NCBI GenBank assembly: GCA_900758315.1 | Contig: CAAERF010000472.1 | Coordinates: 1-24,635 of the forward strand | DNA from: an uncultured Oscillospiraceae bacterium | GTDB taxonomy: Bacteria; Bacillota; Clostridia; Oscillospirales; Oscillospiraceae | Reading direction: 5' to 3' | Length of the DNA stretch: 24,635 nucleotides | In this document: piece after piece, positions 21,944-24,635 of the stretch | Layout of the letters: every line of letters begins with the position of its first letter | How positions within the stretch are numbered: position 1 is the first letter of the stretch | Made by a program: the position numbers and the translations under genes | Notes under the pieces: model-generated | Databases searched by the model: none | The model's input: the letters and a program-made list of their open reading frames with translations, nothing else | What the model was told of the DNA's origin: nothing

Positions 21944-23734
21944 GTCCGGTTTCTATCCCCATCTGGCGCTGACCAATATTCTGCGCAACGGTCAGTTTTA
22001 TCTGCCCTACTTTTTGACCTGTGCGGCCACCATCGCCATGTTCTACATTCTCTGCTTTCTGACCTACAACGACATGATTGACACTATGCCGGGATCCGCG
22101 AATGTGCAGATCATCCTCAATTTAGGCTGTATCGTGGTCGCACTGTTTTCTGTGGTCATCATCTCGTACACCAACGGCTTTATTATGAAGCGCCGGCGCC
22201 GGGAACTGGGCCTGTACAACATTCTGGGCATGGAAAAGCGGCACATCGCCCGGCTGCTTTGCTGTGAGAGCATTGTCTTAGGGATGGGCAGCATTCTCTG
22301 TGGTCTGGCATTGGGAATCCTGCTGTCCAAGCTGATTCTGCTGCTGCTGTTGAAGCTCCTGCGCTTTACGGTGAAAATGGGCTTCTCTGTCAGCGGCACG
22401 GGTATCCTTGTCACCACACTGCTCTTTGCCGCTATTTTTGTGCTGATCCTGCTGAAAAACCTGTTTCAAATCCGTCTTTCCAAGCCGGTCGAGCTGCTGC
22501 ACAGCGATGCAGTCGGCGAACGGGAACCCAAAACCAAGTGGATTATCGCGATTCTGGGCATTCTCACGCTGGGCAGCGGTTATATCATCGCCAACGTGGT
22601 AAAGTCACCTCTTGACGCCCTGCTGCTCTTCTTCGTCGCGGTCATTCTGGTCATCATCGGGACCTATTGCCTGTTCACCGCCGGTTCCATCGCCCTGCTA
22701 AAGCGCCTGCGCGCCAACAAGCGCTTTTACTACAAGGCGAACCATTTTACTGCGGTCTCCGGCCTGCTCTACCGGATGAAGCAGAATGCGGTGGGCCTTG
22801 CCAGCATCTGCATTCTCTCCACCATGGTCCTGGTCACGGTTTCCACCACCGTCTGCCTCTACTTAGGTGCGGAAGACTCCATCAGTCTCCGCTGTCCGAC
22901 GGACATCACCGTGATGCAGGATCTCAGCGATGCGGACTATGGAATGACCGAAGAAGAGGCGCTTTCTCAAATTAAAACGCTTGTCGAACAATCCGGTCGG
23001 AAGATCACTTCCATGCAGGCTTACAGCCGCCTGGCCTTCAGCGCTCAGCTGAATGAGGACACCCTCGTGATGAGCGTTGACAACGGTGACAATTACTCAG
23101 CAGACTACCAGGCCCTGCTCTTTCTGACCGCAGCAGACTACCAGCAGTTGACCGGCGAACGCGCCACACTGGCTGAGGATGAGGTGCTGTGCTACTCCCA
23201 TGGCGTCGAACTGCCCGAGCATTTTACCCTGGGAGACCTGCATTTGCAGAAAAACTGGACTGCTACAATCAAATCTGCGACAGCAACTTTTCCGGTTTGC
23301 TGCGCTGCCGCCAGGACATAGCCACCGACTTTTACACAACCTTTGGTGGGTTTTTCTTTCTGGGACTGTTTTTAGGCCTGCTCTTTCTGCTGGCCACCGT
23401 GCTCATCATCTACTACAAACAGATTTCCGAAGGCTTTGAAGATCAGCGCCGCTTTGAAATCATGCGTAAGGTAGGTATGACGGAAAAGGAAGTACGCCGT
23501 AGTATTCAGGGACAGATCCTGCTGGTTTTCTTCCTGCCGCTGTTGATGGCTGCAATTCATATTTTTGCCGCCTTTAACATGGTAACCCGGCTGTTGGCCG
23601 TCTTTGCCTTGACCAATGTCAAACTGTTCGCCCTGTGCACAGTCGGCACACTTCTGAGCTTCGCCATCATTTACACCCTTGTCTACTGGGCTACTGCCAG
23701 AACCTATTACAAAATCATATGGGCCAAGCATTGA
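21936..23734 (+). pseudogene. BceB-like FtsX-type permease, interrupted by a frameshift near 23250
   Basis: The first frame (from ATG 21936) gives the expected N-terminal half: a helix near YFLTCAATIAMFYILCF, the FtsX block with SYTNGFIMKRRRRELGLYNILGMEKRHI, further helices, and the start of the large external domain. It stays convincing to ELPEHFTLGDLHLQK, then turns to noise and stops at 23321. The minus-one frame becomes convincing at KLDCYNQICDSNF and continues through TDFYTTFGGFFFLGLFLGLLFLLATVLIIYYKQISEGFEDQRRFEIMRKVGMTEKEVRRS-type family sequence to 23734. Restoring one A in the A5 run at 23250-23254 would join the frames into about 602 residues, somewhat shorter than usual (B. subtilis BceB is about 646), so a small internal deletion in the external domain is also possible. 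A true pseudogene, a sequencing indel or a recoding event all remain possible. Confidence 0.8.
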
Positions 23735-23747
23735 TGCGCCCACACCC

Positions 23748-23791
23748 GCTCCCAGCTGCACAGACCCGCGCTTGCAGCTGGGAGCATTTTG
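23748..23791 (+). terminator. Terminator of the Bce-like operon
   Basis: The 13-base arms GCTCCCAGCTGCA (23748-23760) and TGCAGCTGGGAGC (23773-23785) pair perfectly, followed by ATTTTGC. Confidence 0.85.
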
Positions 23792-23842
23792 CATCTGGCA
23801 ACTTCCTGCAAATCATGTTATAGTGAACAAAGGAGGGGTAAC

Positions 23843-24493
23843 ATGGACAAGGTGACAATTTGGGCTTATTCAATTCACAGCGATGTTCTCCGGCTGGAGG
23901 ACTATGCACACCTCATCGCCCCCGCGCGTTTGCAGCAGCTCAGGCGTTTTCGGCCAGACGATCAGCTCAGAAGTCTCTGTGGCGATCTGCTGGTACTGAA
24001 AGCCCTCGCAGCCTGTGCGCTCATACCTCCGACTCCCCTACAGTACGCCGTATCGGAACATGGAAAACCGTTTCTGCCCGACTTCCCTGACTTCCACTTT
24101 AATATCTCTCACTCCGGTGACTGGGTGATCTGCGCCACCGGACACGTGCCGGTTGGAATTGATATTCAACAGGAACGTCCTGTCAAACCGGCCCTTTTCC
24201 GGGCACTCGCTCCGCAAGAACAGGCGTTTTTGCATACACTCCCTGATGGAGACCGCCAGGCTGCCTTCTTTGACTTATGGTGCTTAAAAGAGGCCTATTG
24301 CAAAGCCACCGGTATGGGACTGCTAGTTCCACTGCGCTCTTTCACGGTTTCTCTGCGGCCAACAGCTGTCTCAGACGCCTCTTATTGCCTGAAGAGCATC
24401 CCTTTTCCTGTCTCAGAATACCATGTTGGCTTATGCGTCAAAGGTCCTGAGGTTCCCCAAACTGAACTTCACATCGTTTCTCATATAAAGTAA
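23843..24493 (+). CDS. Sfp-type 4'-phosphopantetheinyl transferase
   Basis: A 216-residue enzyme that moves phosphopantetheine from coenzyme A to carrier-protein serines. The family signature is complete: FNISHSGDWVICA (86-98), VGIDIQ (104-109, metal ligand D107) and FDLWCLKEAYCKATGMGL (143-160, with E150 and K154). The two-domain Sfp size, rather than the short AcpS form, implies carrier proteins of secondary metabolism or similar pathways, but none are in this window. ATG 23843 follows AAAGGAGGGG; the upstream in-frame ATG at 23789 lies in the preceding terminator. A TATAGT at 23819-23824 is a possible -10 of its own promoter. A terminator follows directly. Confidence 0.92.
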   Translation: MDKVTIWAYSIHSDVLRLEDYAHLIAPARLQQLRRFRPDDQLRSLCGDLLVLKALAACALIPPTPLQYAVSEHGKPFLPDFPDFHFNISHSGDWVICATGHVPVGIDIQQERPVKPALFRALAPQEQAFLHTLPDGDRQAAFFDLWCLKEAYCKATGMGLLVPLRSFTVSLRPTAVSDASYCLKSIPFPVSEYHVGLCVKGPEVPQTELHIVSHIK

Positions 24494-24527
24494 AGCAGAA
24501 AGGCAAACACAGCCTTTCTGCTTCTTA
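24493..24527 (+). terminator. Terminator of the phosphopantetheinyl transferase gene
   Basis: AAGCAGAAAGGC (24493-24504) pairs perfectly with GCCTTTCTGCTT (24512-24523), followed by CTTAT. The U tail is short. Confidence 0.75.
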
Positions 24528-24540
24528 TCGTGTAGTATTT

Positions 24541-24573
24541 GAAAACCCCAACTGGAATGAACCAGTTGGGGTT
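24541..24573 (-). terminator. Terminator of the minus-strand gene at the right edge
   Basis: AACCCCAACTGG (24544-24555) pairs perfectly with CCAGTTGGGGTT (24562-24573). Read on the minus strand, the stem is followed by a T-rich TTTTC tract. It lies 13 bases beyond the stop codon of the edge gene. Confidence 0.75.
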
Positions 24574-24585
24574 CCTGTGTTGGCA

Positions 24586-24635
24586 CTACCAATTTTCCCG
24601 GGCCGTCGCCAGCCAAGTATCGTAGGCGCAGATGA
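24586..24635 (-). CDS. C-terminal end of an unidentified protein (partial)
   Basis: One minus-strand frame entering from the right edge reads ICAYDTWLATARENW and stops at TAG (24588-24586), just before a minus-strand terminator. The composition and the stop-terminator arrangement look like a genuine gene end. Fifteen residues are too few to name a family. Confidence 0.5.
   Translation of the reverse strand, partial: ICAYDTWLATARENW

Overview
The window looks like a chromosomal segment of a GC-rich, anaerobic, low-branching Firmicute of the class Clostridia. It most resembles the gut Oscillospiraceae (Flavonifractor/Intestinimonas/Lawsonibacter type). This placement is inferred from gene content and style: a TetM-like translation factor carrying a NYN nuclease, a DivIVA-like coiled-coil protein, a PucR regulator, a Bce-type peptide-sensing module, strong Shine-Dalgarno sites and C/G-ending codons. 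It is not proven by any marker gene.

Layout. (1) 2-1810 (+): the C-terminal part of a TetM/EF-G-like ribosome-binding GTPase fused to a Rae1/YacP-like NYN endonuclease domain, then a small GIY-YIG protein and a terminator. (2) 1941-2105 (-): tRNA-Arg(CCG) with its own consensus promoter and terminator. (3) 2199-4722 (+): a coiled-coil protein with 40-residue repeats, a fumarase/tartrate dehydratase beta subunit with no alpha subunit beside it, and an ADP-ribosylglycohydrolase. (4) 4787-5968 (-): a PucR-type regulator, divergent from (5) 6451-17550 (+): nine genes in one direction for reductive pyrimidine catabolism. (6) 17637-19088 (-): a membrane-anchored L,D-transpeptidase. (7) 19399-23734 (+): a BceRS-like two-component system with a BceAB-like ABC transporter whose permease frame is broken. 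(8) 23843-24493 (+): an Sfp-type phosphopantetheinyl transferase. (9) At the right edge, the last codons of a minus-strand gene and its terminator.

How the main operon works (inference from families and order). An SsuBC/ThiXYZ-type importer with a lipoprotein receptor brings in a small heterocycle. A dihydropyrimidine dehydrogenase-type flavoprotein reduces uracil or thymine, a dihydropyrimidinase opens the ring, and an M20 amidohydrolase removes the carbamoyl group to give beta-alanine, CO2 and ammonia. A class III aminotransferase and an iron-type alcohol dehydrogenase can then turn beta-alanine into malonate semialdehyde and 3-hydroxypropionate, freeing the second nitrogen. This matches the extended (PydDE-type) reductive pyrimidine pathway known from Gram-positive bacteria. 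Two points depart from the textbook version: the dehydrogenase carries domains I-IV-V of the eukaryotic enzyme but no FAD/NAD(P)H module and no PreT partner nearby, and the transporter includes a permease with an extra N-terminal membrane domain of about 270 residues.

The items most worth following up are the translation factor-nuclease fusion, the rearranged dihydropyrimidine dehydrogenase, and the dedicated pyrimidine importer.
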